From Trichomonas vaginalis G3 (taxonomy: Eukaryota; Parabasalia; Trichomonadida; Trichomonadidae), in NCBI RefSeq assembly GCF_026262505.1, contig NC_067206.1, forward strand, positions 15,000,205 to 15,064,204: a stretch of DNA of 64,000 nt. Reading direction: 5' to 3'. Shown one piece after another: positions 8,965-19,337 of this stretch. The translations under genes and the position numbers were made by a program. Under the pieces are notes generated by a model. That model ran no database searches and was not told the origin of the DNA. It was given only the letters and a program-made list of their open reading frames with translations. Position 1 is the first letter of the stretch. Each line of letters starts with the position of its first letter.

Positions 8965-10537
8965 ATGCAGAACGAACAGTTAAACGAATTTACTCCAGCA
9001 GAGCATATTCATCAGATTCGCTCATATTTCGATATCATAGACAATGCAGTTCAAATTGGTGACACTAATAGAAAATATTCTGACGCAAAGATTCCATCAC
9101 AACCTGGAACTGCTAAAGATAACACATGGGTAACATTCAATCTCTCACCTCCTGGTGAAAATATGTTGGACCTTTACAATACATTCATTACGTATAAAAT
9201 GGAAGGTCAATTTATTGTAGATAAAGAAATTGGTTCAGGTTCCAATAAAACAAACCCACCAGGATTTTGGATTGGTTTCGATGACGCTTTCTATGCAGTT
9301 GCTGGATATCAAATCCTTGCAAATGGTCGTATCGTATATTCTCAAGACAACGCAAGAGAAGAAGCATATATAACTTCAAACTCACAAACTACCGAACAAA
9401 TAAAGAAAGTAGATGTTTTCTCAAAGACTCGACATGAAGATGTATGGAGTCATTCGGGAACATGCAGAACAGGACAAATTGTTAGTGGTCCAATTACAGC
9501 AGGAAAATCATTTGATTTTAAGCTTCGTTTAAGAATTCCTGTTAGAAGATTCCTTCCATTAGAAGCTATTCGATTTATTCCAGCTTTTGCAGGAAACATT
9601 CAGCTTAAAGTAAAGTTCAGTAGCGACGCCTTACAATGCACATCTATATCTGTAAATGATATCATTGCTTTCAATCCAACTCTTAAAGTTGCATTTGCTT
9701 CAGATTCAAATCCACCGACAAATAAATTTGTTCCATGGAATGAACCATTCACTATGATAACGAAGGCAGTAGAAGCTAGTGGAACAGTTACTATTACAAC
9801 TGTAACCCAGCAACTATTTCGAACAAAGATGGATTTTAATGAATGTTTCATTCATCCAAAGTCATTCTCTTTAGACCCTAACATTTATACAGAACTTGTA
9901 GAACATTATACAAACGAGGCTTTATGTTTTCCTGTTAAAGTTATGGATTGGATTCCTATGGACGGTTCATTCTCAAAGAATACAGATAGTTCAAGTGCAA
10001 CATTTACAGCAGCTTATACGCCTATTAATGTTAAAAGTATTTGGGCACTATTTAGAAAGAAAGACAACTATTATGTTAATTTTGAGAACCCTAAGTTTAA
10101 ATATCTTCAGCTTTCCATGGGAGCTTATGGAAATATGCCTGCAGAACCTGAAAAATCATATGGACCTGTATTTTATGAAATGGTTGCGAACGCTTGCAAT
10201 ACAAACAATGATATGATAGGATTTAATGAAGATGTTATGAGGTCATTGGTGGATGATGGTAGTGTGGAACATAAATGGATAGCTATGACAACACACATTT
10301 CTTATGTGGTTTTCCAACAGAAGTGGACTTTTGCTTCCAGCAAGGTCAAACATCTACTGCTCCAATAACATACAAATTGTCTGTTAAAGGACCTATTGAA
10401 CTAGCAACTGAAAATGTACCAAAGCCACTTATTGGATTTATGAGGGATTGTTGCTTTGCCATTCAGGTGCGTGCTAATGGCATCCCATAATAAGATTAGA
10501 TGACTATAACTTAGCTACGGACGACAGTGAGGAATAA
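8965..10537 (+). pseudogene. mcp: Major capsid protein, double-jelly-roll type (copy A, C-terminal frameshifts)
   Basis: About 520 residues, starting MQNEQLNEFTPAEHIHQIRS after TATTTTTATCTGAAGTAAAT. The first 460 residues are open. Capsid-like features are an N-terminal beta segment (WVTFNLSPPGENMLDLYNTF), a probable strand-rich region with GYQILANGRIVYS, and the jelly-roll-style strand end RIPVRRFLPLEAIRFIPAF then GNIQLKVKFSS. Length and order fit Polinton major capsid proteins, which form trimeric double-jelly-roll capsomers. One G is missing near 10278 and another base near 10487 relative to copy B, so the last ~90 residues shift frame twice. The next gene, a membrane protein, starts 30 bp downstream. 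Confidence 0.82.
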
Positions 10538-10567
10538 AGGATGAACGTTTATTTTTAAAGCTTATAA

Positions 10568-11008
10568 ATGAGTTCTTCATCAAGCTCTCGTGAACCTTCA
10601 CCATCTATGAAACAAACTTTACCAAACGATTATGGAGCACCTATTGAATATTTCTTACGAGCTGCACAATGGCAAAGAGCAGTCTCACCAAGGTTAGGTG
10701 TTCCACCAGCTCCTGTCAAAAATAGCATTTGGTCAAGTCCTTATATAAAATATGGTCTCCCACTAGGTTTGCTAGCTACAGCAGGAGCAGTTATGATGTT
10801 GAAAAGAAATAAAGCAAATGTTGTAAATAATACTGAAGTAGCTGAAGTTAAACAAACTCCAACACCTTCACAAGCAAAACCTTCAATGACTCCTGAACCT
10901 ATGGAAGTACAAACTCCTGTTCAAAAGTCAACTCCTAAACCGACTCCAACATTTAAACCAGAACCTACTCCTCAAATAAATCGTAAAACTCCTGCGTTTC
11001 CTTACTGA
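10568..11008 (+). CDS. Single-span membrane protein with Pro-rich tail, 146 aa
   Basis: A Ser-rich start (MSSSSSSREPSPS) is followed by IEYFLRAAQWQRAVSPRLG, one hydrophobic segment at about residues 59-78 (YIKYGLPLGLLATAGAVMML), a short basic stretch (KRNKAN) and a ~60-residue tail rich in Pro, Thr and Lys (TPKPTPTFKPEPTPQ). The basic residues just after the span suggest that side faces the cytosol. No family was recognised. Its place directly after the capsid gene suggests a virion membrane or assembly protein. Copy B (26253-26693) is identical in sequence as far as I compared it. Confidence 0.65.
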   Translation: MSSSSSSREPSPSMKQTLPNDYGAPIEYFLRAAQWQRAVSPRLGVPPAPVKNSIWSSPYIKYGLPLGLLATAGAVMMLKRNKANVVNNTEVAEVKQTPTPSQAKPSMTPEPMEVQTPVQKSTPKPTPTFKPEPTPQINRKTPAFPY

Positions 11009-11056
11009 AAAAATAACGTTATTTTTATTTAATATTAAAATTTTTATTTGATTGAA

Positions 11057-11293
11057 ATGACAAATAAAGTCACTGAAGCAATGAAACAAAAGTTTTTGGT
11101 AGAATACATTAAATCAGGAACTATTCCAGAAGGTTTTTACATTCATACTATGAAGGATGGTAGAGTTCAGTTTAGAAAGATAAAGCAACCATTAGATAAA
11201 GAAGGAATTTTGAGAAAGATTAAACTTCATGAGGACAACATTGCTGAACTTAAGAAGAAGTTAGAAGAGTTGGAGAAAGGAAGAGAGTTATAA
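11057..11293 (+). CDS. Small coiled-coil protein, 78 aa
   Basis: The frame starts MTNKVTEAMKQKFLVEYIK. The middle GFYIHTMKDGRVQFRKIKQ matches the N-terminus of the gene at 8503. The C-terminus is a heptad-like charged helix (ILRKIKLHEDNIAELKKKLE). The ATG at 11057 is preferred to an upstream in-frame TTG. The stop lies at the inner edge of the terminal repeat: from AGAGTTATAAAGCAATGA outward, the sequence matches the other end of copy B. Function unknown; oligomerisation through the helix is likely. Confidence 0.62.
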   Translation: MTNKVTEAMKQKFLVEYIKSGTIPEGFYIHTMKDGRVQFRKIKQPLDKEGILRKIKLHEDNIAELKKKLEELEKGREL

Positions 11294-11446
11294 AGCAATG
11301 AATTCAACAGGGTGAAAAACCGGGTGAAAAAAGAGGTGAGATTTCACCACTTCACCTAAATTTATTTTTGTGCTATGTTTTCATACGTGTGAGGGTGGTG
11401 ATATCATTAATTTTTATATAAATGTGGGAACAAAAATAAAGCATAT
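11294..11446. promoter_or_regulatory. Inner part of terminal repeat with GGTGAG palindrome
   Basis: GGGTGAAAAACCGGGTGAAA leads into GGTGAGATTTCACC (11335-11348) and ACTTCACCT. It continues with CTATGTTTTCATACGTGTG and GGGTGGTGATATCATTAATT. The whole stretch is repeated at 45575-45690 (copy B right end) and in reverse at 48300-48405 (copy C left end). The right arm has one change (TTTCACC for TCTCACC) that weakens the palindrome here. Confidence 0.65.
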
Positions 11447-11881
11447 CTACTCAACAGGAATGAGACCCTTACTGACTATGTATTCGTTTAATGCTTGATG
11501 AAAACAATGGTACATATTATCGTATGGGTATACACAATGTCTGTTTCCATCGTCGTCGTATATGTAGAGCTCAAATCCAGTCCAACCTTCTTTTGTACAA
11601 TATGTAGCTTTATTTAAGTATGCATTTATGTAGATAAGGCAATTTTCTTCATCGCTCCAGAAATAATTTTTCGTCATTGTTGAAATAGTTTTCGTTCCTC
11701 TGCGACCATAAGGAATGTATGCAATGAACTTTGCGTCATAATGGATTGTAATATATTCAGGGTTTCTTTCATCGTCAATGGGTCTGTCTTTGTTAAAATG
11801 CATGTTTCTCAGTTTTACTTGAGTTTTGAATAGTTCACGGAAACGTTCTGGGAAAGAGTCATAGTAAATGTAGTCGGACAT
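11447..11881 (-). CDS. Unknown protein, 144 aa, in terminal region of copy A
   Basis: This intact frame starts MSDYIYYDSFPERFRELFKT. It is rich in Tyr, Asp and Asn (ITIHYDAKFIAYIPYGRRG, FELYIYDDDGNRHCVYPYD) and ends NEYIVSKGLIPVE. It occupies the place where copies B and C carry the acidic TIR gene (25565-25891, 45730-46057, 47933-48260), and it shows no similarity to that gene. It may be an alternative cargo gene of the terminal repeat. No signal peptide or membrane span was seen. Family unknown. Confidence 0.6.
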   Translation of the reverse strand: MSDYIYYDSFPERFRELFKTQVKLRNMHFNKDRPIDDERNPEYITIHYDAKFIAYIPYGRRGTKTISTMTKNYFWSDEENCLIYINAYLNKATYCTKEGWTGFELYIYDDDGNRHCVYPYDNMYHCFHQALNEYIVSKGLIPVE

Positions 11882-12060
11882 GTCTTTGTAATGAAATAAA
11901 AAATTTAAAAAAATAAAAATAAGGTTATTTTTTATTTAGTGAGGATGGTAGTGAATTCGTTAGTGAAGTCATTAGTGAAGTCATTAGTGAAGTCGTTTAT
12001 GTGTCAGATGGTTTTGTAAATATTTAAGGTTAAGTTGGTGTTATGGTTGTGTTGTAAAAT
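11882..12060. repeat. Outer terminal-repeat remnant of copy A
   Basis: Three near-copies of GTTAGTGAAGTCATTAGTGA-type 15-mers are followed by GGTTTTGTAAATATTTAAGG and TTGTGTTGTAAAAT. This matches the reverse of 47815-47910 in copy C. The element tip (AGTTAGTATACATATC with hairpin) is missing and the satellite begins at once. Confidence 0.65.
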
Positions 12061-14700
12061 ATTGTCACTCAAATCGTCAGTCATATTGTCACTCAAACTG
12101 TCAGTCATTCACTCACTCAAATCAACAGTCATATTGTCACCCAAACCACAGTCATATTGTCACTCAAACTGTCAGTAATATTCTAATTAAACCGTCAGTC
12201 ATATTGTCAGTCAAACTGTAAGTCATACACTCACTCAAATCAACAATCATATTGTCACTCAAACTATCAGTCTTATTCTCACTAAAACCGTCAGTCATAT
12301 TGTCACTCAAACTATCAGTCATATTGTCACTCAAACTGTCAGTCATTCACTCACTCAAATCAACAGTCATATTGTCACACAAACTGTCAGTCTTATTCTC
12401 ACTAAAACCATCAGTCATACACTCTCTTAAACTATGAATCATATTGTCAGTCAAACTGTAAGTCATACACTCACTCAAATCAACAATCATATTGTCACTC
12501 AAACTATCAGTCTTATTCTCACTAAAACCGTCAGTCATATTGTCACTCAAACTATCAGTCTTATTCTCACTAAAACCATCAGTCATACACTCTCTTAAAC
12601 TATGAGTCATATTGTCACCCAAACTCTCAATCATACACTCACTCAAATCAACAGTCATAGTGTCTGTCAAACCACAGTCATATTGTCACTCAAACTGTCA
12701 GTAATATTCTAATTAAAGTCGTCAGTCATATTGTCAGTCAAACTGTAAGTCATACACTCACTCAAATCAACAGTCATATTGTCACACAAACTGTCAGTCT
12801 TATTCTCACTAAAACCATCAGTCATACACTCTCTTAAACTATGAGTCATATTGTCACCCAAACTCTCAGTTATATTCTAAATAAAACCGTAAGTCATAGA
12901 GGCTGTCAAACCGTCAGTCATATTGTCGGTCAAACTGTCAGTCTTACTCTCAATAAAAAGCTAATTCATAGTGTCTGTCAAACCACAGTCATATTGTCAC
13001 TCAAACTGTCAGTAATATTCTAATTAAACCGTCAGTCATATTGTCAGTCAAACTGTAAGTCATACACTCACTCAAATCAACAATCATATTGTCACTCAAA
13101 CTATCAGTCTTATTCTCACTAAAACCATCAGTCATACACTCTCTTAAACTATGAGTCATATTGTCACCCAAACTGTCAGTCTTATTCTCACCCAAACCGA
13201 CAGTCATATATTCATTCAAATTAGCAGTCATATTGTCACTCAAACTGTCAGTCTTATTCTCACTAAAACCATCAGTCATACACTCTCTTAAACTATGAGT
13301 CATATTGTCACCCAAACTCTCAGTTATATTCTAAATAAAACCGTAAGTCATAGAGGCTGTCAAACCGTCAGTCATATTCTAACTAAAAAGCTAATTCATA
13401 GTGTCTGTCAAACCATCACTCATATTGTCACTCAAATTGTCAGTCATACACTCACTCAAATCAACAGTCATATTGTCACCCAAACTGTCAGTCTTATTCT
13501 AACTAAAACCGTATGTCATAGAGGCTGTCAAACTGTCAGTCATATTCTAACTAAAACCGTAAGTCATAGTGTGTGTCAAACCATCAGTCATATTGTCAGT
13601 CAAACTATCAGTCTTACTCTCAATAAAAAGCTAATTCATAGTGTCTCTCAAACCGAAGTCATATTGTCAGTCAAACTATCAGTCTTATCCTAACTAAAAA
13701 GCTAATTCATAGTGTGTGTCAAACCGTCAGTCATATTGTCACTCAAACTGTCAGTCTTATTCTAACTAAAACCGTAAGTCATAGTGTGTGTCAAACCGTC
13801 AGTCATATTGTCAGTCAAACTGTCAGTTTTACTCTCAATAAAAAGCTAATTCATAGTGTCTGTCAAACCGAAGTCATATTGTCACTCAAACCGTCAGTCA
13901 TATTGTCATTAAAACGGTCAGTCATACACTCACTCAAATCAACAGTCATATTGTCAGTCAAACTGTCAGTCTTATTCTCACTAAAACCATCAGTCATACA
14001 CTCTCTTAAACTATGAGTCATATTGTCACCCAAACTCTCAATCATACACTCACTCAAATCAACAGTCATATTGTCTGTCAAACCGTCAGTTATATTGTCA
14101 GTCAAACTATCAGTCTTATTCTAACTAAAACCGTAAGTCATAGTGTGTGTCAAACCGTCAGTCATATTGTCAGTCAAACTGTCAGTTTTACTCTCAATAA
14201 AAAGCTAATTCATAGTGTCTGTCAAACCGAAGTCATATTGTCACTCAAATTGTCAGTCATACACTCACTCAAATCAACAGTCATATTGTCACCCAAACTG
14301 TCAGTCTTATTCTCACTAAAACCATCAGTCATACACTCTCTTAAACTATGAGTCATATTGTCACCCAAACTCTCAATCATACACTCACTCAAATCAACAG
14401 TCATATTGTCAGTCAAACCGTCAGTTATATTGTCAGTCAAACTATCAGTCTTATTCTAACTAAAACCGTAAGTCATAGTGTGTGTCAAACCGTCAGTCAT
14501 ATTCTCAGTCATACTGTAGTTCATACTATCACCCAAACTGTTGTTCATACTGTCACTCAAACTCTAAGTCATATTGTCAGTCAAACTGTGAGTCATATTC
14601 TCTCTCAAACCTTGAGTTATACTGACAACCAAACCCTCATTCAAAATGTCACTCAAACTGTCAGTTATATTCCTAGACACATTCAAACTTTCAGGCATAT
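12061..14700. repeat. 24-bp minisatellite, ~2.6 kb, several monomer types
   Basis: Units are variants of CAGTCATATTGTCACTCAAACTGT. The main types carry TTATTCTCACTAAAACC, TACACTCACTCAAATCAA or TACACTCTCTTAAACTATGA. The period is 24 bases (8 codons), so many frames on both strands stay open (e.g. MTDSLSDN on the reverse strand, SHIVTQTV on the forward). Monomer types recur in the same order, giving a higher-order repeat: GTCAAACCGAAGTC at 13862 and 14221 is 359 bases apart. The array degenerates after about 14600. I treat it as non-coding satellite DNA attached to the broken end of copy A. Confidence 0.9.
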
Positions 14701-15800
14701 TGTCAGCCAGATACTCAGTTATAGAGTCACTTTTTTGTCATTAATGAATTCAGTTATAGATTCAAACATACATTCGGTCCAATATTGGATCATGCAGTTA
14801 ATTCTACATTTTTTTAACTTGTAAGTCATTATTTATGAAAATATTTAAAATAGTGTAATTGCACAATGATGTGCAGTATTATCTTTAATATTAATATTGT
14901 AATATGCAATGTTATATTCTAATTTGAATGTTCCTTTTTAACCTCATGATTTCTTCTCACTGATCTGCCTTTTTATGCAGCATTTTGTATTTAATCTCTC
15001 TTATCCTTTAGATTCTCTATGCTTTCCATCTTTCTAAACCAGATTCCATTGTTAATTCTTAAATTAACACAAATCTTAAATTTCATATTAGTCATTGATC
15101 TGAAGTTATTGAAACATCTGACGTCTTTAGATTATCTTATCTAATATTAAAATGATTGATCTATTTACATTTTTAAAATAGTCCTAAAAAGTCTCAATAT
15201 TTATAAAAGCATAATAAAATTAAATTTTTTAATATCATTTTGTAAATTATTCGTTTACTTTATGGCATAGTCTTGAAAAAGTATCAAAAACATTATCTTA
15301 ATGGTCTCTAAAGAGGTTAAGTAGCATACACACAGATATGCTAATGTGGTAAAAAGAGATTTATTGCAAAAAGTCCAAAATAGTATATTTATTATCAAGA
15401 TTTGCGTGGAAACGTACGAGTTTGGGACGAATAACTAACATTCTTAAACATTTAGTAATACTCTGATAAGTACAAGTCCTTCGATGCGACATATGGCTTC
15501 TTTTGTTCTAACTTACCAAATTCAAGAACTCAAGTTGGCAGTAACTCTGTACTAAACATACTCTAAGAGCTTGTCATTATTCCGTGTATGACAAATCATA
15601 CTTTAATGTTTTACTCGTTGAATAAAGAATGCTTGATTTTGAAATCGAATGTTTTTGCTTAAATAGTTCCAGATTCTTGAACTAGGGACGGAATTAGAGG
15701 ACACGTCTTTGCTGGTTAGTCGCGTGCTTGATGACAATATGCTACAATTATAATAAACGTACAAAAGGGACGAAAATTGAGAGCTTGTAACTTTCAACCA
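14701..15800. other. AT-rich intergenic stretch without recognisable genes
   Basis: The first half is very A/T-rich with decayed satellite remnants near 14700-14830. The part from about 15290 to 15800 is less A/T-rich and has no frame longer than about 65 codons with any recognisable motif. AAATTGAGAGCTTGTAACTT near 15775 resembles AAATTGAGAGCTGTCACTTT near 16650, so the palindrome that follows may lie between two related flanks. No RNA gene was recognised. Confidence 0.6.
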
Positions 15801-16316
15801 TTAGCAAAAAATGTTAAATGTTAACACTCAGTCCATTTGAATATGAAAAATAAAATTGACTTTGATTAAATGTTTTTATTTATCATGCAATTCTTCTTGC
15901 GACCAAAGATTTAAATAAAATTTCAAAAAATAAGATAGCTTAAAAAATAATATACGGTAGTGTTTACTAATAGATGAATAGTATATAAATTCTATTAAAA
16001 TGGATTTGATCCAAAAAATATAAAACCAAAAATAATTGTTATAATTTAAATGAAGAAGTAATTTAAAACGATTTTATTTATGATCAAATTTTATATATTT
16101 TTTTGGATCAAATACATTTTAATAGAATTTATATACTATTCATCTATTAGTAAACACTACCGTATATTATTTTTTAAGCTATCTTATTTTTTGAAATTTT
16201 ATTTAAATCTTTGGTCGCAAGAAGAATTGCATGATAAATAAAAACATTTAATCAAAGTCAATTTTATTTTTCATATTCAAATGGACTGAGTGTTAACATT
16301 TAACATTTTTTGCTAA
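15801..16316. repeat. Near-perfect 516-bp palindrome (fold-back element)
   Basis: The left arm begins TTAGCAAAAAATGTTAAATG and the right arm ends with its exact complement (TTTTTTGCTAA). About 205 bases of each arm pair with only one or two mismatches around a ~90-base A/T-rich centre near 16060. No reading frame lies inside. No convincing target duplication was found next to the arms. It looks like a fold-back transposon or the head-to-head ends of one. Such near-identity implies recent origin or continued correction. Confidence 0.85.
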
Positions 16317-16931
16317 TTGTCGTCAAAAATTAGGCGTAAAGCAAAAATTGATATTTCATATGGTTTTATGATAGATAAGCATTATATTCCCACTCATTAT
16401 ATTCGTAAATTTTGAGGTTTATCCTTCGCTTTTAAGATCATTGAATTTGATTTTTATATAAAATAGTTATATATTAGAAAATAATATGAGTTTATGTGAT
16501 ATTATTTTTCAGAAGATTTCATTCTATATGCCTATGAAAAGTACTCTCAAAACTAACTTTTTCCTAATTATAATTAAATCTAGAATATTGTATTATGCTT
16601 AGTATTATTTCATTTTTCTCATTCAATTTAGAATTTACAAATGTCAAAAAATTGAGAGCTGTCACTTTTGATGAATTTCTGTTTATTACATATCAATACC
16701 CTTTTACGATTATTGCTACTTTTTCGAAATAAAAGTAAAAACAAATTTATACTAATTTACTTCAAAATACAAAAGTATTTGACAGCTAAAATTAGTTACT
16801 TTAGCAAGCTTATCAATACCCTTTTACGATTATTGCTACTTTTTCGAAATAAAATAAATTTATTATCAAAAACCTTTTTTCTTAGTAAAAATAAAAATGT
16901 TATTTTATATCAAGTTTTTATTCATAAATTT
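16317..16931. repeat. AT-rich spacer with a 44-bp direct repeat
   Basis: TATCAATACCCTTTTACGAT and the following 24 bases occur twice without change, at 16691-16734 and 16811-16854, 120 bases apart. The rest is A/T-rich DNA without a supported gene. The stretch lies 3' of the reverse-strand transposase gene and may be part of its element. Confidence 0.7.
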
Positions 16932-18400
16932 TTATAATGTTGTATAAATTTGAAGGTGGAAATCTGTAATAATTTTATCTTGAAAAGACTTGGCATTCTC
17001 AACAATGAATTGAGGGGTATTGCATCCAAATTCTGTAATTTGCGTGAGAATACTAAGCTTGATTTTCATTGGGATACTTAATTTCGAAAAATACTGGGTC
17101 ATTCGTTTTTGAACCTTTGCTGCCTTGACAACTTTATCAAGTAGGTCATCTAAACCCAATTGAAGCGTATTTATGTTTGCTGATGAGTTAACTATTAACG
17201 ATTTAATTTTATCAGTGAGCATTATACATTTTTCTGTATCCAGTCTGATTGTAGACTTTTTTGGCTTTTTTTCAGATGGCAACAGATTTGGAATTTTGTC
17301 TCTGAGCCTTATATCTTGAGAAATTCTGTAATAAAATGAAGGAACAATAAAATCGATTAATTTCATCACAAATCGATCAAATCTCATGAAAATTGTTCCG
17401 CCAAAGTAGTAATATTTAATTTTTTTGTTAATCGATTGTGAAATGTTATTTGTGAGAGCTAAATTTTCATCTCTTTCAGCGGCTGTCCATCTTTCTTGGT
17501 TTGATATCCATTGATTTTGTATGTATTTTGAAAATTCTGGGAATTTTTCGGCTATTTCCAGAATTTTTTTGAACGTTGGTTCAATCCATTCTTTCTTGCC
17601 ATTTCTGCCGTATGCAAGATAGTTCATTTTTGTATCTAATATCAATTTGTCTGAACTCTCAAATGCATAATCTTTCAAATTTTTTCTGAACGCCCTCATT
17701 ACATGAACTGCACACCAATGAAGGATAACTTCTGGAAAAGAGTTGATAATCGCATTTTCGATTTCTTGTGCACAATCTGACATAAAATATTTTGGTTTTA
17801 CTTTTGCCCAGTTAAAAAATGCCTTGAGACAGAATGCAATATTTTCTGAAGTGTTTGGATAAACGACAAATTGAAAAATTGGGAATGCATGTGTATTTGG
17901 AAATTTGGCTGATATCATGTAAAACAACATTTTAAATTCAAGTAATGAATGGGTTGCATCAATAAAATGCTCTTTCACAATTTTGATTATGTCCAGAAAT
18001 TTGAAAGAAGCATAATAAAAGATTAATTTCTTTGGTTTGTTGTAATTATCGACATCGAAATAAATTAAATCTTTTGGTGACTCTTGTTCTTTGATACCCT
18101 TAAATAATTGAGTTGACTTGAATTGATCATCATCGTACTTTTGAATACCTTTGATCTTTTTATTTCCTTTTTCCTGAATTGTTTTCATTTGATCTGAAGA
18201 TGCATTCAAAAAAGATGGCCTGTTAAGTGGATCATCCAGATCAAGTTTTTTGTCGCATTCAATTTGAGCCATTTTCAGATCACCCCCCTGTTTTATAAAA
18301 TTAATAAGTACCCGACGATAGCATTGTGATAATGTGTGGTATTCTTATATACGAAAAAAGGAGATTTGACATTCTGTCAAATCTCCTCAAAAAGTGACAG
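16659..18400 (-). mobile_element. Candidate limits of a Mutator-like element (TvMULE type)
   Basis: CTGTCACTTTTGATGA at 16659 and, inverted, CTGTCACTTTTTGAGGA ending at 18400 bracket the transposase gene and share about 14 of 17 bases. No matching 9-11 bp target duplication was seen outside them, so these limits are tentative. A perfect small hairpin (GGAGATTTGACA / TGTCAAATCTCC) lies just inside the right limit. Confidence 0.35.
16932..18272 (-). CDS. Mutator-like (MULE) DDE transposase, 446 aa
   Basis: The frame is intact. MULE signatures are HFIDATHSLL (first catalytic Asp, about residue 105), KYFMSDCAQEIENAI (second Asp, about 166) and LHWCAVHVMRAFRKN (the C-x2-H feature after the second Asp, about 187-190). 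A Trp/Glu-bearing helix follows (QERWTAAERDENLALTNNIS), which could supply the third acidic residue. The N-terminal ~70 residues are charged and may bind DNA. The length is short for plant MULEs but plausible for trichomonad ones. The enzyme would cut and move an element with short inverted ends. Because the frame is complete it may still be active, and it could mobilise the related 1-kb element at 46184-47235. Confidence 0.82.
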   Translation of the reverse strand: MAQIECDKKLDLDDPLNRPSFLNASSDQMKTIQEKGNKKIKGIQKYDDDQFKSTQLFKGIKEQESPKDLIYFDVDNYNKPKKLIFYYASFKFLDIIKIVKEHFIDATHSLLEFKMLFYMISAKFPNTHAFPIFQFVVYPNTSENIAFCLKAFFNWAKVKPKYFMSDCAQEIENAIINSFPEVILHWCAVHVMRAFRKNLKDYAFESSDKLILDTKMNYLAYGRNGKKEWIEPTFKKILEIAEKFPEFSKYIQNQWISNQERWTAAERDENLALTNNISQSINKKIKYYYFGGTIFMRFDRFVMKLIDFIVPSFYYRISQDIRLRDKIPNLLPSEKKPKKSTIRLDTEKCIMLTDKIKSLIVNSSANINTLQLGLDDLLDKVVKAAKVQKRMTQYFSKLSIPMKIKLSILTQITEFGCNTPQFIVENAKSFQDKIITDFHLQIYTTL

Positions 18401-18430
18401 TTTACATGGCAAACAATTGCGAGCAATTTT

Positions 18431-18622
18431 TAGCCAATTTGGCTGAGAACTAGGGTCTGCCAGGTACATAGATAGAATCAGTACCTCGCAGACTCTAGTT
18501 CTCTATATGGCGCCGAGAAATTTTGGTGAAATGCGACGACATTTCACCAAATTTTTTTCGACGCCATAGGATGAATTGGAGGGTGTGAGATACTATTACA
18601 TATAATAGTACTCACACCCTCC
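18431..18622. ncRNA. Conserved block of four hairpins beside the MULE gene
   Basis: In order the stems are TAGCCA/TGGCT(G), GAGAACTAGGGTCTGC/GCAGACTCTAGTTCTC, ATGGCG..TTTTGGTGAAATG/CATTTCACCAAA..CGCCAT around the loop CGACGA, and GAGGGTGTGAGA/CTCACACCCTC. The same block occurs at 46485-46676 inside another element. There one base pair of stem 2 has changed on both sides, while a G opposite T is kept. This favours a structured RNA or a DNA cruciform over chance. No known RNA family was recognised. Confidence 0.5.
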
Positions 18623-19337
18623 AAAATCTCGAAAATCTCAAAATTTCCTGCAATTATCATCAACTTTGCATAGCACAATCGGCCAAAAATTCATTCAATT
18701 GTCCTTCTTCTCAATATTTCTTAACTCTTTCGATTTCTTTCAAAATATCTTTCAATAATCTTTCAATGATAAATATTATACAAAAACGATTAGTATGAAA
18801 CTTTTTTGCATTTTAAAAATATTTTATATTTCTGTTTTTATTTCAATTTTTATATTTTTATTTTCCTTTTTTTAGATGAAACTTATTTGTTTACCAATAT
18901 TCCTTATTTTATAAAATTTTTCAATTGAATACTACAATAATTTTATCTCTCCTTTATTAAATTTTCGATTTTTATGTTAATTCTAATTCTTTGCACTATT
19001 TCTTGTCTAAATCTTCTAAAATTTTTATTTTAATTTAATTTGACACATAATCATCCTTTTAATTTTCGATTCAAATCCTTATCCTCTTCATTATTTTTCA
19101 ATAATTTTTTATCGTAATTTGTAAAATTCGTTCTTTTATAGCTGTTTAAATAATCCAAAACCATGATATTTATTATTGTTAATTATTCCTAATCATGTTT
19201 TTTCCATTAATTTTAATTTTTTATTTTCTGAACCATTTAAATTAATTTTGTTAAGAATATTTTTTCAATATAGACTTCTGAAATAATTAAATTATTCTCA
19301 AATTCTCACAAATTATTTCATTTCAAATTTGTTTAAA
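18623..19337. other. AT-rich upstream region with trichomonad-type initiator
   Basis: This is mostly homopolymer-rich A/T sequence with no supported gene. Near its end TCATTTC (19318-19324) fits the core of the Trichomonas initiator (TCA followed by pyrimidine and T/A), 18 nt before the ATG at 19338, the usual spacing for this organism. Confidence 0.55.

Larger units (their letters stand above)
1..12060 (+). mobile_element. Polinton/Maverick copy A, partial (left part outside window, right tip missing)
   Basis: This segment carries, in order, the end of a 313-aa unknown, T5orf172, KilA-N, a small reverse gene, PolB, a beta-rich virion-like protein, a basic protein, the major capsid protein, a membrane protein and a coiled-coil gene. 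It is the same order as copy B read in reverse. Homology to the terminal repeat of copy C (compare the reverse of 47815-47910) runs to about 12060. The last ~90 bases, with the AGTTAGTATAC tip and its hairpin, are absent and a 24-bp satellite follows directly, so this end is truncated. PolB with capsid genes and no reverse transcriptase defines the class. Confidence 0.88.

Noticed and set aside
12061-14700. CRISPR array
   Set aside because: Repeats are contiguous without unique spacers, there are no cas genes, and the setting is eukaryotic.
12164-14824. Long reading frames on both strands of the 24-bp satellite as genes
   Set aside because: The period is a multiple of three, so frames stay open by construction. 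No non-repetitive domain is attached.
15290-15800. Less A/T-rich segment as an RNA or protein gene
   Set aside because: No tRNA-like cloverleaf, conserved motif or frame above about 65 codons could be supported.
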